A stretch of DNA of 64,000 nucleotides from Vicia villosa (lineage: Eukaryota > Streptophyta > Magnoliopsida > Fabales > Fabaceae). Location: assembly GCF_029867415.1 (NCBI RefSeq), contig NW_026705454.1, forward strand, positions 372,001-436,000, written 5' to 3'. Both the position numbers and the translations under genes were made by a program. Shown piece by piece: positions 46,309 to 56,180 of the stretch; positions within the stretch are counted from its first letter, which is position 1; every line of letters begins with the position of its first letter. Under the pieces are notes generated by a model, which ran no database searches, was not told the origin of the DNA, and saw nothing but the letters and a program-made list of their open reading frames with translations.

Positions 46309-48111
46309 TGTTGAGCGAAAAATTAGAACAGATCGGCTATCGAAGGATGCGTACTGCAATGTTGAACTTCAGTTTATGATACAGTGGAAGACGGATTGAC
46401 TTGCAAGGTTAGCACTCCAACGCACAATGACGGAATAAAGTTTGAATTCAAACGGTACATGGAAAATGGTGTGTTTCACTCTTGTATATATGGTAGAGCG
46501 GATATAACATCTTGCTAATCGTTAGGTGAGGAATACGGGGATCCGTCTGATGAATCTTGACCTGCATTCCATACTAGGATAATATACTTGCTCAGCGAGA
46601 GACGCGGTGGACCAATGTGTTTCTAGACCATAACTTTTGGGCCTTGTAACTGGCCCAAAACAGTTGTCTCCCAAGCCCTTACCTCTGATCTGTAGGGTGG
46701 GGTTTTGTTGTGTTTGTCTTCTTCTGTCGGTCGTAGTCCGACTTGAGTGAGAAGTCAAGATGTCACATCATTGTCATTGGAAACTCAAACCTTAAATGTG
46801 CCTCATGTTTTAGATGCCTTTTCATATGCTTTATCATGCTGACTTTTGGGAACTATAGTACTTGAGTGTTTTTTTGGGAAAATATGGACCGTTGATAGTG
46901 CTCATTTCCTTTCTTTTAATAAGAAACCGCAATATCTTCTTGGAACAGTTATACGATTTCTTTGTTCATTACCTTTGTCATTTTTGTCATTAGCATTTTT
47001 GTAACATGCCATTTTTCTAAATTGATGGAAGTGGCACCCACCATATGTCAAAAAGAAAAAGAGGATACTACTATCGCTTGAGTAGACCCTACAACTTTGG
47101 TAATTGTTTCTATCTTTGTTTGAGAAGGTAGACTCGAAAGGATTTTCTTGAAGTGGTCCCTCTTTTGATTGGGGTGTGTTGATCCATAAGGAGGATAAAA
47201 GGATTTGTAGTGAATAAGGTGAGTGCACTATCCCTTTTTATTAGTGCATCTTTTTTCGATTTTAGGTCTCTAATTGTCTTTCAATAATATTGAAGTTGAT
47301 GTTTTGAGTCATTTGATGAATGCTCCCTCGCAATTGAACCCTGTGAGTTAGGCATACATCAAAGTTTTCTAATATTAGTGTGACTATTTGGAATGTGTTA
47401 GTAGGTATTTTTTACAAGACTTTAAAATCAAGCTAAAACTATAGGAGGATGAAAAGAATTTTTTCAGGGCGAAAGAATTGGTTGATACATGTAAAGGCGA
47501 GTGTTCGACATGAGACAAGCGAGTTAGAGGTCGAAATGTTATTCAAAGAGAGTTGTGGACTTAGGGTATTTTTTATAGAAATATGGATAGTTCGACCAAG
47601 GCAGTCACCTAAACCAAGGTAGTTAGCACAAATAAACGTGGTATAGTAATCGTTCGTTACCTTGTCCCCCAGCATGGAAACGTGCAGGAGCAGTTAATAA
47701 AGACAAAGAAACATATAGAGATATGTGAAGTTCACTGAAGAGGAGCCCACCATAAAGCAGTTAATCATTTGTATTATAAATAAAAATTTCATTGTTAGAT
47801 TAGGGGTGTTCAAACTTATTACTAAACTCACACAAAACTCAAAGTACCCAGCGAAGCACAAAATGAGTCCTACAAGTGTTTACACTTTCAAGTTGTTATC
47901 TTTACCTTTTCAGTCAAGTCTTTATTTTTACGTGTTCTAAAACTCATAACGTGATCTCGACCACCGTCGAAATCACTCAAACACTCATCATTTTTACTAT
48001 ATTTGAAAAAGTATAAAGCATTGTGTTTTGCGATTCACTAGTCGATCCCGCAAAGCAACCTTTAATAAGAGGCTAGCGGTGTTTACCAATTTCCAGGGCA
48101 AACAAATTGGC
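46309..48111 (+). repeat. Probable 5' LTR of a Tat-type element
   Basis: Non-coding DNA directly upstream of a primer-site-like sequence (48112-48132) and a gag remnant. It may start near TGTTGAGCGAAAAATTAG at 46308, but no second LTR is present to confirm the boundaries. Short ORFs on the minus strand show no domain. Confidence 0.4.
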
Positions 48112-48126
48112 ACACCTGGTGGGACC
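48108..48126 (+). other. Primer-site-like sequence of the Tat-type element
   Basis: TTGGCACACCTGGTGGGAC resembles the 'TGGCRCGCC.GGTGGGAC' primer sites seen in some plant Tat-lineage elements. Its place between LTR-like DNA and gag supports the assignment. Confidence 0.5.
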
Positions 48127-48177
48127 TGTGCTAATATTTTTCAAGTATTTTGTTGATTTCAATATTGTTTTCATTTT

Positions 48178-49510
48178 GTGTGGTTCGTTTGGCATAAAAT
48201 TGAGGTTTATTTATGCATGAACTTGAGAAGGGGGAAGCAATTGTCTAAAATACCACGTTCTAACATAAACATTAACATTGCTAAACCTGCACAAAGTAAT
48301 GCTCACAGCATGGATGTCATACCAATTGGTACCATAACACAAAATGTGACGGTTTTGTCCCCTATGAGGATATTTGCCGCTACCAGTTCGACAACAACGG
48401 TTTCGTCGGCATTGATACATCCTGGGGGTTCTCCTTTTAACCCTTCAAGGGCGCTGTTTCAAGTAGGATTGATTCCACCTCCAGGATATTATCGATATGG
48501 CATGCCTCAGTCAATAATGGATGGCCTTTAGTCGAACATGTCGATATATGCAGATAATATAATGGCCGGCGAGTCACATTTTAACCATCAAAATACTTCT
48601 GTTGCGACTTTGAATATTAGTGGTTGACCAGGAGAGATAAGCTATATCCCTCAGACGATATTGTCACTGAATACGACCTCTGTGATGGCGTTGAGGCGGC
48701 AGATGGACGAAAGTAATCTCGATTTGGTAAATAATTTCACTCAAAAAATGGGCATTATCTTTAGCCCCATGATCAATCAAATGATTCAAATTGTTAAATG
48801 CTTTGGCGTTCACCCGATTCAGCCTGGACCAATACCCCAAAGGTCAAACACGAGGCAGGTCGACACGCCTAATGATGAGGCGCCCCCAGTAAATCGGAAG
48901 AAACCTGCAAGGTTTTGACCGTAAGAACCTACTCTTAACAAGGAAGAGGAATACATAGAGCAATATAACCCTAGCCTCGTGTTCATGAGAAGAAACCAAG
49001 ATGATGATCGCGTTTGAAGGAAAGCCAATCAAAATAATCTAGTAGGGCGCAACAACATTGCGAATTTGGTTGAGGAGGTCCTAGCCCCGAGTGGGCTTAA
49101 TTTTGGACTTCACATGCATAATTATATGTCCCTTTTACTTGATTACATTCGTCAAACACAATTTCCTATGGGATGTAAAGTCCCCAAGTTTACTAAGTTC
49201 ACCGGTGATACAAATGAATCAATTTTCAAACACATAGCCAAGTTCGAAACTGAGGCTGGTGACATTGCTAACGACGAATGTTTGAAAATGAGGTACTTTC
49301 CCAGTTTGTTGACGAAGAACGTTGTTGGGTCAGTCAAATATAAGCCTTAAAAAGTTGTCTTGTGTTAGACAGAAAACAGCTGAGTCGATCAATAACTATC
49401 TCAACGGGTTAAGACTCCTTAAATTTAAATGCATTACATAATTCCCTGAGCATGATTTAGTCGAAATGACTGCTGGAGGTATAGATTATATTATTAGGAA
49501 GAATCTAGAC
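48178..49510 (+). pseudogene. gag: Tat-type gypsy gag, decayed, first part
   Basis: One frame is broken by several stops: TAG at 48529, TGA at 48916 and 49015, and TAA at 49348. The capsid start is recognisable (YIRQTQFPMGCKVPKFTKFT, then FKHIAKFETEAGD). The central capsid part after 49350 is shortened and out of frame. It resumes with EHDLVEM..GGIDYIIRKNLD near 49450-49510. That string of motifs is characteristic of Tat-lineage gag proteins. A Cassandra element is inserted after NLD, and the gag continues at 50335. Protease and the rest of pol are absent. Confidence 0.75.
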
Positions 49511-49707
49511 TGTAACACCCGAGGCCAAAGAAGGCGAGGGGTGGTTGCACCACATGTAACACCTAAGGCCGGAGAGAGCTAGGGTGGTTGCCACATCAGA
49601 ATGATAGGAATCCTGAGGCTGTGTAGGTATGAGACTGCATAGTTAAAAGAAGGCTTATAAGGATTGATTGGTATTACCTATACCAACAAGATGCATCTTC
49701 TTTTCGG

Positions 49708-49795
49708 TAGCCCGTTCCATAAGAAATCCACAGTTAAGTGTGCTTGACTTAGAGCAATTTAGGGATGGGTGACCTTCTAGGAAGTTTCTCGGAAA
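49708..49795 (+). other. 5S-rRNA-derived segment in Cassandra 5' LTR
   Basis: AGTTAAGTGTGCTTG corresponds to the 5S A box, and GATGGGTGACCTTCTAGGAA to the 5S C-box region, in the right order and spacing. In Cassandra this region is known to retain Pol III promoter motifs. Here the C-box match is good (CCTCCTGGGAA became CCTTCTAGGAA). Confidence 0.85.
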
Positions 49796-50155
49796 GAGTG
49801 TGAGTGAGATCAAAGCATGCTGAAAAGAATCGTGTTGGTTTGTGGGGTCATTCCATAATCCCGAAAGCAGTTTGAGGCGTTACAAATGGTATTAGAGCCA
49901 GACCTCTCCCAGTACGATGTGGTTCGAGGATGAACCATGCGGAAGCTGGTGGGCATGTAACACTTGAGGCCAAAGAAGGAGAGGGGTGGTTGCACCGCAT
50001 GTAACACCTGAGGCCGAAAAGGGCTAGGGTGGTCGCCACATCAGAATGAGAGGGATCCTGAGGCTGTGCAGGTATGAGACTGCGTAGTTGAAAGAAGGCT
50101 TATAAGGATTGGTTCGTACTACCTATACAAATAAGATGCATCTTCTTTTCGATAT

Positions 50156-50240
50156 CTCGTTCCATAAGAACTCCACAATTAAATGGGCTTGACTTGGAGC
50201 AATTTAGGGATTGGTGACCTTCTGGGAAGTTTCCCGGAAA
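50156..50240 (+). other. 5S-rRNA-derived segment in Cassandra 3' LTR
   Basis: The same segment, more diverged: AATTAAATGGGCTTG for the A box and GATTGGTGACCTTCTGGGAA for the C box. The G-to-T change in GATGGGTGACC would be expected to weaken TFIIIA-type recognition, an inference from the 5S promoter. Confidence 0.82.
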
Positions 50241-50334
50241 GCGTGTGAGTGAGATCAGAGCATGCTGAAAAGACTCGTGTTGGTTTGTGGGGTCAGTCCA
50301 TAATCCCGAAAGCAGTCTTGGGCATTATATAGAT

Positions 50335-50640
50335 ATTCATTATGTTAGGGATATGGTACAACTAGCCGACAAGGTTTGCCAAGTCGAACACTTGAAAGCT
50401 GAAAAAGCCAGAACTTCAAAAACCCATAAAAGATAGAAGTTTACGTATGATGACACTGAGGAATATCTTTCAAAATGGGTCAATGGCTATGTGGAGGAGG
50501 GAGAAGTCAACGTGGCTGAATTAAAGCCAGACCCTCCATATGCATGCAAGGTTTTAAGACCCTCGAACGAGAAAAATCAAATTGAACCTGATAATGAATT
50601 TTTTTTTTTTGCTAAAACTTATACTTTTGATGTTACAAAA
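50335..50640 (+). pseudogene. gag: Tat-type gag, continuation after Cassandra
   Basis: The frame resumes as IHYVRDMVQLADKVCQVEHL and LKAEKARTSKTHKR, with a stop (TAG) at about 50430. It then runs YTFDVTK, the sequence that usually precedes the protease in Tat elements. Similarity ends abruptly near 50640. Confidence 0.7.
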
Positions 50641-50724
50641 TAATGACATATGTACCTTCTTGCATTTCTTCTTCAAATTATTTCGTACTAGATATCAATA
50701 CTCTAATAATTAATCTCTTTCTTA

Positions 50725-50945
50725 GAGGGTGTTTGTTTCATAGATTCTTAATTTATTCCAAGAATGTGACATTAATTTTTTGCTTTTCCATGTTTGTTTC
50801 AAGTATTTATAAATTATGTCTTAGAACCTTTTGGTCCTGGAAATTTAATTTACACTTGATTTTCTTATTTTCTATTCTCATGTAAAAGGATAAGAATCTT
50901 ATATTTCCATACGAATAAGAGGTAACCACCAATAACTTTCCATTT
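50725..50945. mobile_element. Truncated Tourist-like MITE fragment
   Basis: It begins TTA then GAGGGTGTTTGTTTCATAG, like one end of the MITE at 44311. It later carries GGTAACCACCAATAA, the reverse of a segment also found in that MITE. The other terminus is missing, cut where LINE sequence starts. Confidence 0.4.
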
Positions 50946-50953
50946 CTATTTTT

Positions 50954-51690
50954 TTGGGTTTAAAATCTCTCAAGACTTTCAATGCCACCATTAATCTCCA
51001 TTTATGCTGGGACTTTTTAAAAGCTAACAGGAGTTGGACCTTGATTCTTGCTGCTATAGTTAAAAGGAATAACAGGGTTATTAAATACTCCATAAAATCT
51101 TCCATTTGGAGTAGTATAAAAGAGAGCTATAGGTCTGTCATGAACAACTGTCAATGGATTATAGGAAATGGAGCTAGGGTAAAATTTTGGCTTGATAACT
51201 GGCTGAAGGATTCTCTTGCTTCCAAGTATAATACCTAAGACATCTACTATAATAATCTGACTTTAAAGGTTAGTGACTGGTTGGTGAACAGAAATTGGTG
51301 TATCCCAAACAACATTCAGGATGTTATTCCCGGTCTTTTCCCTCACATCTCTATGGTATTCCTCCTTGAGTTGGATGTTAAGAATGTTCTTATGTGGAAA
51401 GGAGCTAAAGATGGTAACTTAACTCTTAATCAAGCCTTCTAATTTATTCATAAAACTCATCTCCTTGCTGCATGGTCCTCCTTTCCTTGGGACAATAATA
51501 TTCCTCCTTCTCATTCCATGCTTGTGTGGAGATATATGCACAACAAAATCCTCACAGATGAAAACCTACCCCTTAGAGGTTTGTCCTTCCCCTATGTGTT
51601 CTATTTGTAATGCTAAACAAAAAACAAATCCTTTCACATTTTCTTTCATTGTAATTTTGCTCAAAATCTTTAGAATTGGCTGCAAGAAAA
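50954..51690 (+). pseudogene. L1-like LINE, 3' end of RT ORF
   Basis: The C-terminal part of a plant non-LTR reverse transcriptase polyprotein. NCQWIIGNGARVKFWLDNWL is typical of the region downstream of RT. HSMLVWRYMHNKILTDENL and the CSIC zinc-binding start belong to the zf-RVT domain. Stops are at 51236 and 51440, and a frameshift near 51590 moves the zinc-binding part into another frame. The 5' part, including the RT catalytic core, is absent, as is usual for truncated LINE copies. No clear poly(A) tail or target duplication was found. Confidence 0.78.
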
Positions 51691-51704
51691 AAATTCAATG
51701 TCAC

Positions 51705-52785
51705 TGATCCGCAGTCGCGCGCGGATCAAAAACGAGTTATTTTGAAAAGACCGTAGATAGCGGCAAGTGACTCGCGTATCGTATCACAAGGATTCTCGTT
51801 GATTATTAATCAAAGGTATATCGATTTAGGGGGGTTGTTTTAGATTTCGATTAAACAAAATAGTGAAAATAAGTGATTATCAAAATAAGCTGAAACGATT
51901 AATCTACTGTTTTGGCTTCCTAACTTATCATCGATCCAAATAATTTCCAACTCACAAGCGGATTCTATTCCCTTTTCGATTATAACAACAATTATACAAG
52001 CGCAATTGATATTATGTGATGTATGTTCCTAATTCCCGAATTAAGCAAACGGATTATATATAGCAATCGTGAATTAAGCAAACACGACAAACATACGCGG
52101 ATTAAGCAAACGCGATTAAAGTATAGGAACATGCAACCATCGAAATAAATCAATTCAACCTTGGATAATATCGAATTAAGAAAACAACATATCAAAGATT
52201 AGAATTGAAAGGAAATAGATTAATTGGAAAATATAAGAACCTCAAAGTATTGGCGGAAACCGTTTACAGCAGATTAACCTCTAAGAATTAGTTCTTCATG
52301 ATCAAACGTACAAGCTCTCCCAAAAACGTGAATAGTAAAATCATGAATGGTCAATGGTGAACAGTGTTTCGTGGCTGCTAGACCTATTAGGAATCAGCCA
52401 AAATATGTTTATGACCCAACTGGGTCGAATTACAAAACCCGGCCCACTTCTAGCGACCCGAAACACTAAAATAAAAAGTGTTGCAGCTTTAAACGCAAAA
52501 CTGGGAATTATCGGCTCCGAATCTGACTTTGACTCCAACATGAAAGTCGTAGCTCTCTCTTTTAGCTTTCCGGCGGTTATTAGAACGCCTCAATCGGACT
52601 CCTAGAACTCCAATTATGATTGTTTCCGTGCATACTGCTAAAGCTGAAAAATAAAGTGCGAAAATTAAATAAAGCTAAAAATAAATAAATTATAAAAACA
52701 TATTAAAACATAAAAATAATTAAAATAAATGGAAGAAATGCTTGAGCACAAACATGGAAGAACGTGCATCAAAATGCACTAATCA
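51705..52785 (-). repeat. Unclassified LTR-like repeat
   Basis: Read on the minus strand, this AT-rich stretch ends with a run of C and T (ACCCCCCTAAATCGATATAC), then CACTTGCCGCTATCTACGG and GATCCGCGCGCGACTGCGGATC, whose ends pair as GATCCGC/GCGGATC. The pattern resembles the tail of Athila-like LTRs. There is no primer site, partner LTR or duplication to prove it. Three AATTCACGA/AATCCGCG..GTTTGCTTAATTC units repeat near 52020-52110. The ORF at 52354-52605 has no recognisable domain. Confidence 0.35.
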
Positions 52786-53054
52786 GTCACCCCATTTATA
52801 ACCTTGAGGACTGTTTTGGGGTCTTGGTTGCCAAGTGGTTTCCTTAGGCCAAAACTGTTTTTATGGCTTGTATGGATCGCTTGTTCCATCATATCTGGAG
52901 AGCTTGAAACCTTGCTAGATTTGAAGACCACTCTATCAATTTGAAAAGTCGCCCATGCTAAGCTGGTTGGGAACCTCGCCATAAAATGTTCCAACTCTTC
53001 TATTCTTTGCTTCTCTTTGTTAAAAAGGTTTGACATAAACATCCAACCTAGCAA
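52779..53054 (-). other. Unrecognised 91-codon ORF
   Basis: MLGWMFMSNLFNKEKQRI opens a 91-residue protein with a charged N-terminal half, ending KTVLKVINGVTD. No domain is recognised and there are no neighbours that suggest a role. It could be part of a gag-like or captured gene fragment of the repeat to its left, or a chance ORF. Confidence 0.25.
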
Positions 53055-53123
53055 GCCTTTGATATGAATTGATGTTCTTTGGTCCTCTCCTTCGCATGAG
53101 TGGGTTAAATGTAATGTGGATGG

Positions 53124-53150
53124 TGTAACACCCCAATTCTACCCGATGAA
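53124..53150 (+). other. LTR-start-like sequence joined to Ogre LTR
   Basis: TGTAACACCCCAATTCTACC looks like the start of a different LTR. Within 30 bp the sequence changes into the middle of an Ogre LTR, matching from TATTCATAATTTTG. This marks a recombination or truncation junction for Ogre copy 3. Confidence 0.45.
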
Positions 53151-54304
53151 TATTCATAATTTTGTATCTGCTCCAAGGTTGTAACAATTTTAATTTTTGA
53201 TCTGTCCATTTTATTGTAACTGCCCCAAAGCCTTGTAATAGCTTAGGTTTATTTCCGCGCCCAATTCTTCCTCTATTATGTATCTGCCCCAAAGTCATGT
53301 AATAGTTTAGGGTTTTATTTTTCTGCCTTTAAATTCCTGCCTTTATTTTTCTGCCCTACAGGTGTTTATTGTAATAGCGTAGGACATTTAATTCTGCTTT
53401 ATTTTCTGCTGTGGTTAGTAATCCTAGGGAGTGCAAGCCTTATTAAAACGGATTTATCTCACTAACTTACAAAATAAAATATCTGAATTAACCACATGAT
53501 TGATTGCACACACACACCTTTATGGTAACCCTTCTTATTCTGCCTGTTGCCTTTCGATTTAAAAAATAGTTAAGTCCCTCAAATACGAGGATACCTAAAG
53601 CAAATGTCGCTCTCAGTTCATAAATCATCATAAGATCATAGTCCCTTTGAAGTTGCCTAACAGAAAAATGATCTAGTCCCTCGATGCTGCCTCGGAAATA
53701 AAGATGATTGTCCCATTGCTAAGGTATCCTCGCCTGTTGCCTAAATGACTATTATATCCTTCCCTAAAGACTACCTACCCTCTATATGGTAGGGACAGTT
53801 TTATGGCGAACGATACTTCATCGATGACCCTTTAAATCCAATGAAAGGACTTCCTACCCTCTTATGGTATGGATAGCCCTTTCAAACTGAAAAGCTAAAA
53901 GAACAATTTTTCTAACTTAGGGTAGGTGCTCCTGATTGCTTGCTCTATTCAAATTCAAATTCAAAATTCAAAATCTTTTCCCACTTCTTTTCAAAGAATC
54001 TTTTCAAAAAGACTACGCTTATTTACAAGCTAAAGTTCTTATTCAAACATTCTCTTATTCACACACTACACTTCAATTATTTTGAAAACAAAAGTGAGCT
54101 AAGCAATTAAGAGCCCATGGATAACCATGGATACAAAGGGTGCTTACACCTTCCCTTTGTATAATTTACCCCCCGAACTCAAAGTCTTTTAAAAAGGTCT
54201 TTTCCTGTTCTTTTAGCCTTTCGTATTGGATAAAATAAAAGTCGATGGCGACTCTTGCTATCCGCAACATTATTTTAAATAGTCAGTTCTCCCACCGTAT
54301 TATA
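53151..54304 (+). mobile_element. Ogre copy 3 5' LTR, left-truncated
   Basis: Nearly identical to 62543-63696, the last 1.15 kb of the 3' LTR, down to the end CACCGTATTATA (ACA in the other copy). The first two thirds of the LTR are absent. The primer site follows. Confidence 0.92.
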
Positions 54305-54306
54305 GA

Positions 54307-54325
54307 AATGGCGACTCTGCTGGGG
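54307..54325 (+). other. Ogre copy 3 primer binding site
   Basis: ATGGCGACTCTGCTGGGGA is the same site as at 343-360, with the base before GGCG unchanged in context (AATGG versus ACTGG). Confidence 0.88.
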
Positions 54326-55480
54326 ATTTTTTCGATTAAAAAGAGGGGTTACCTTAAAGTTTAGGATTCACTTTAAATGTTTGTATTGTTTGCTTTATAT
54401 TTGTGGTCCTGTTTGGGTTTACTTGTGTGAAAGATCCTAACTCGGATCTGAGTACCTTAGGTAAATGGCATGAGACCAAGGAGACTGCATGGCGTATACT
54501 GATGCGGTTGATATGGTGGTCATCGTTAGTGTGACACATTGATTTGTCCTGGTGTTCCTTGGGATCCGACTTGAGGAAACACTTGGCTGCTGCGTGGTGT
54601 CATTAAGCACTAATTTGCCCCTAGAACCCTAGTTGAACTTGACTTTGGCCTATTAGAAAGTAGCGAGATGGCTGGCTTTGGTTCCGACTGAAGTTGGTTG
54701 ATACTCGAAGCTACACTCATATGGACTGGACTTTCAGGACATTTTTGGTCGGTGATTCGATTGCTGAACTGAAATAAGTGCCTTCGAGAAAAGTCAATGA
54801 TATGAGCTCCCTAGAACCCGATCTTTATATAGGACAGGTTGAACCAACTAAACTTCACTGGGGAGGGTACTTACCTATGGACTTCATGCAAGCCTCTAAA
54901 CCTAAGGACACTTGTGTGACTTGTTCGTGTTCTCTACTAACCTTTGTTTTCCTTGCAGGTTTTGTTTGTAGGATTTGTTTGTCCTTATTATCTTACGACA
55001 TACCTGATGCATTGCATTCGCATAACATCATGACATCATAACATCATAACATAGCATGTTAACTAACCCTTTCAAAGATCTTAGGAATTTAGGGCGCACA
55101 ATTTCAGGTGCTCTTATCAAGGACTGAATTGCTATCAAGGGGCAAGAGGATTTATTTTCCTCTAGCCACATACCTTCCAATTCAGAGACTCGGTACCTAT
55201 CAAGGGGCAAGAGGATTTATTTTCCTCTAACCATGTACCTTCAAATTTAGAAGTATCCTGAATCAGAGTCTATGACCCACTGGATATGGTGAGCTTGATT
55301 CCCATAGAAGAACATCCAAGAATCAGAGTTCTTCAGACGAAGATGCGACTAAATCATTTTCTATTAGTGCTAACTATATTCTTTAAAGATCCTTGGAAAC
55401 ATTGCATTTGCATTCATAACATCACATAGAACTAACGTTGCCTTTCGGGTCAACCAACTGGTCAGACAAATACCATCAAC
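54326..55480 (+). other. Ogre copy 3 5' leader
   Basis: Related to the leader of copy 1 over its first part. ORF1 is absent. A short direct repeat, CTATCAAGGGGCAAGAGG with TTTATTTTCCTCTA, occurs at about 55132 and 55197. The ORF at 54778-55041 has no recognisable domain. Confidence 0.65.
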
Positions 55481-55489
55481 AAATCAATC

Positions 55490-55850
55490 TCTATCAGATA
55501 TATACTCTGGAAAGCATATCCCTCCAGACATTTTGAAGACACCTTATCAGATATGCATTCCGGAAGCTCGAACCCTGGACATTCTGAAAGTTCCAATCAG
55601 ATGAACATTCTGGAAGCTTGACCCCCAGACTTCTTAAAAATTCCAATCAGATATACATTCCGGAAGCTCGAACCCCGGACATTCTGAAAGTTCCAATCAG
55701 ATGAACATTCTGGAAGCTTGACCCCCAGACTTCTGAAACATTCCAATCAGATATACATTCCGGAAGCTCGAACCCCGGACATTCTGAAACATTCTTATCA
55801 AATATACATTCTGGAAGCTCAAACCCTGGATACTCTGAATCTCCACACCA
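55490..55850 (+). repeat. About 50-bp tandem repeat upstream of gag, Ogre copy 3
   Basis: Seven units with CAGAT(A/G)(T/A)ACATTC(C/T)GG and AAGCTCGAACCCCGGAC, starting near 55498, 55549, 55598, 55648, 55698, 55748 and 55798. Two unit types alternate: 'ATATACATTCCGGAAGCTCG' and 'ATGAACATTCTGGAAGCTTG'. Unlike the other arrays it lies between primer site and gag. Confidence 0.82.
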
Positions 55851-55869
55851 CTTCCACAACAACGACGCA

Positions 55870-56180
55870 AGCTAGACGCACCTAAGCGTCAATTCACCAA
55901 AATTAACATGTCATTAGATCAGGCGTTGCAACATCTGTTGAAGGCCGGAACGATTACTGTGAGGGATCCTCCTCAACACATCAACACTTCCTCTACTAAA
56001 CACGGTCCAAACGTGCGATGTGCCTACCATTCCGATAGTCCAGAGCATGATGCCAATAGCTGCTGGGCATTAAAGATTAAGATCCAAGACATGGTCGATG
56101 CTTGTGAAATTGAGTTCAATCCTCCTAAGACCCCTATGGTGATCACTGCTCCCACGCCTAATCATGACAAGGCTGATTAA
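55870..56180 (+). pseudogene. gag: Ogre gag C-terminal remnant (copy 3)
   Basis: Only the nucleocapsid-like end is left, after a basic RQFTK-like stretch: MSLDQALQHLLKAGTITVRD, then CAYHSDSPEHDANSC, and the terminal ITAPTPNHDKAD followed by TAA. It matches the C-termini of copies 1 and 2. The first part of gag, including the capsid core, is replaced by the tandem array at 55490-55850. Confidence 0.85.

Larger units (their letters stand above)
49511..50329 (+). mobile_element. Cassandra TRIM retrotransposon
   Basis: 819 bp in total: two 374-bp LTRs (49511-49884 and 49956-50329) around only 71 bp. After the first LTR comes AATGGTATTAGAGCC, a Met-type primer site. GCTGGTGGGCA before the second LTR serves as a PPT. 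It is flanked by TAGAC (left) and TAGAT (right), a target duplication with one change, and it splits a Tat gag codon series (KNLD / IHYVRDM). The 5S-rRNA-like segments in both LTRs identify Cassandra, a coding-less family known across vascular plants. It needs proteins from other elements to move. Confidence 0.9.

Noticed and set aside
46522..47675. Minus-strand ORFs of 78-108 codons as possible host genes
   Set aside because: No domain, no splice or start context. They lie in DNA that looks like the LTR of the adjoining Tat-type element.
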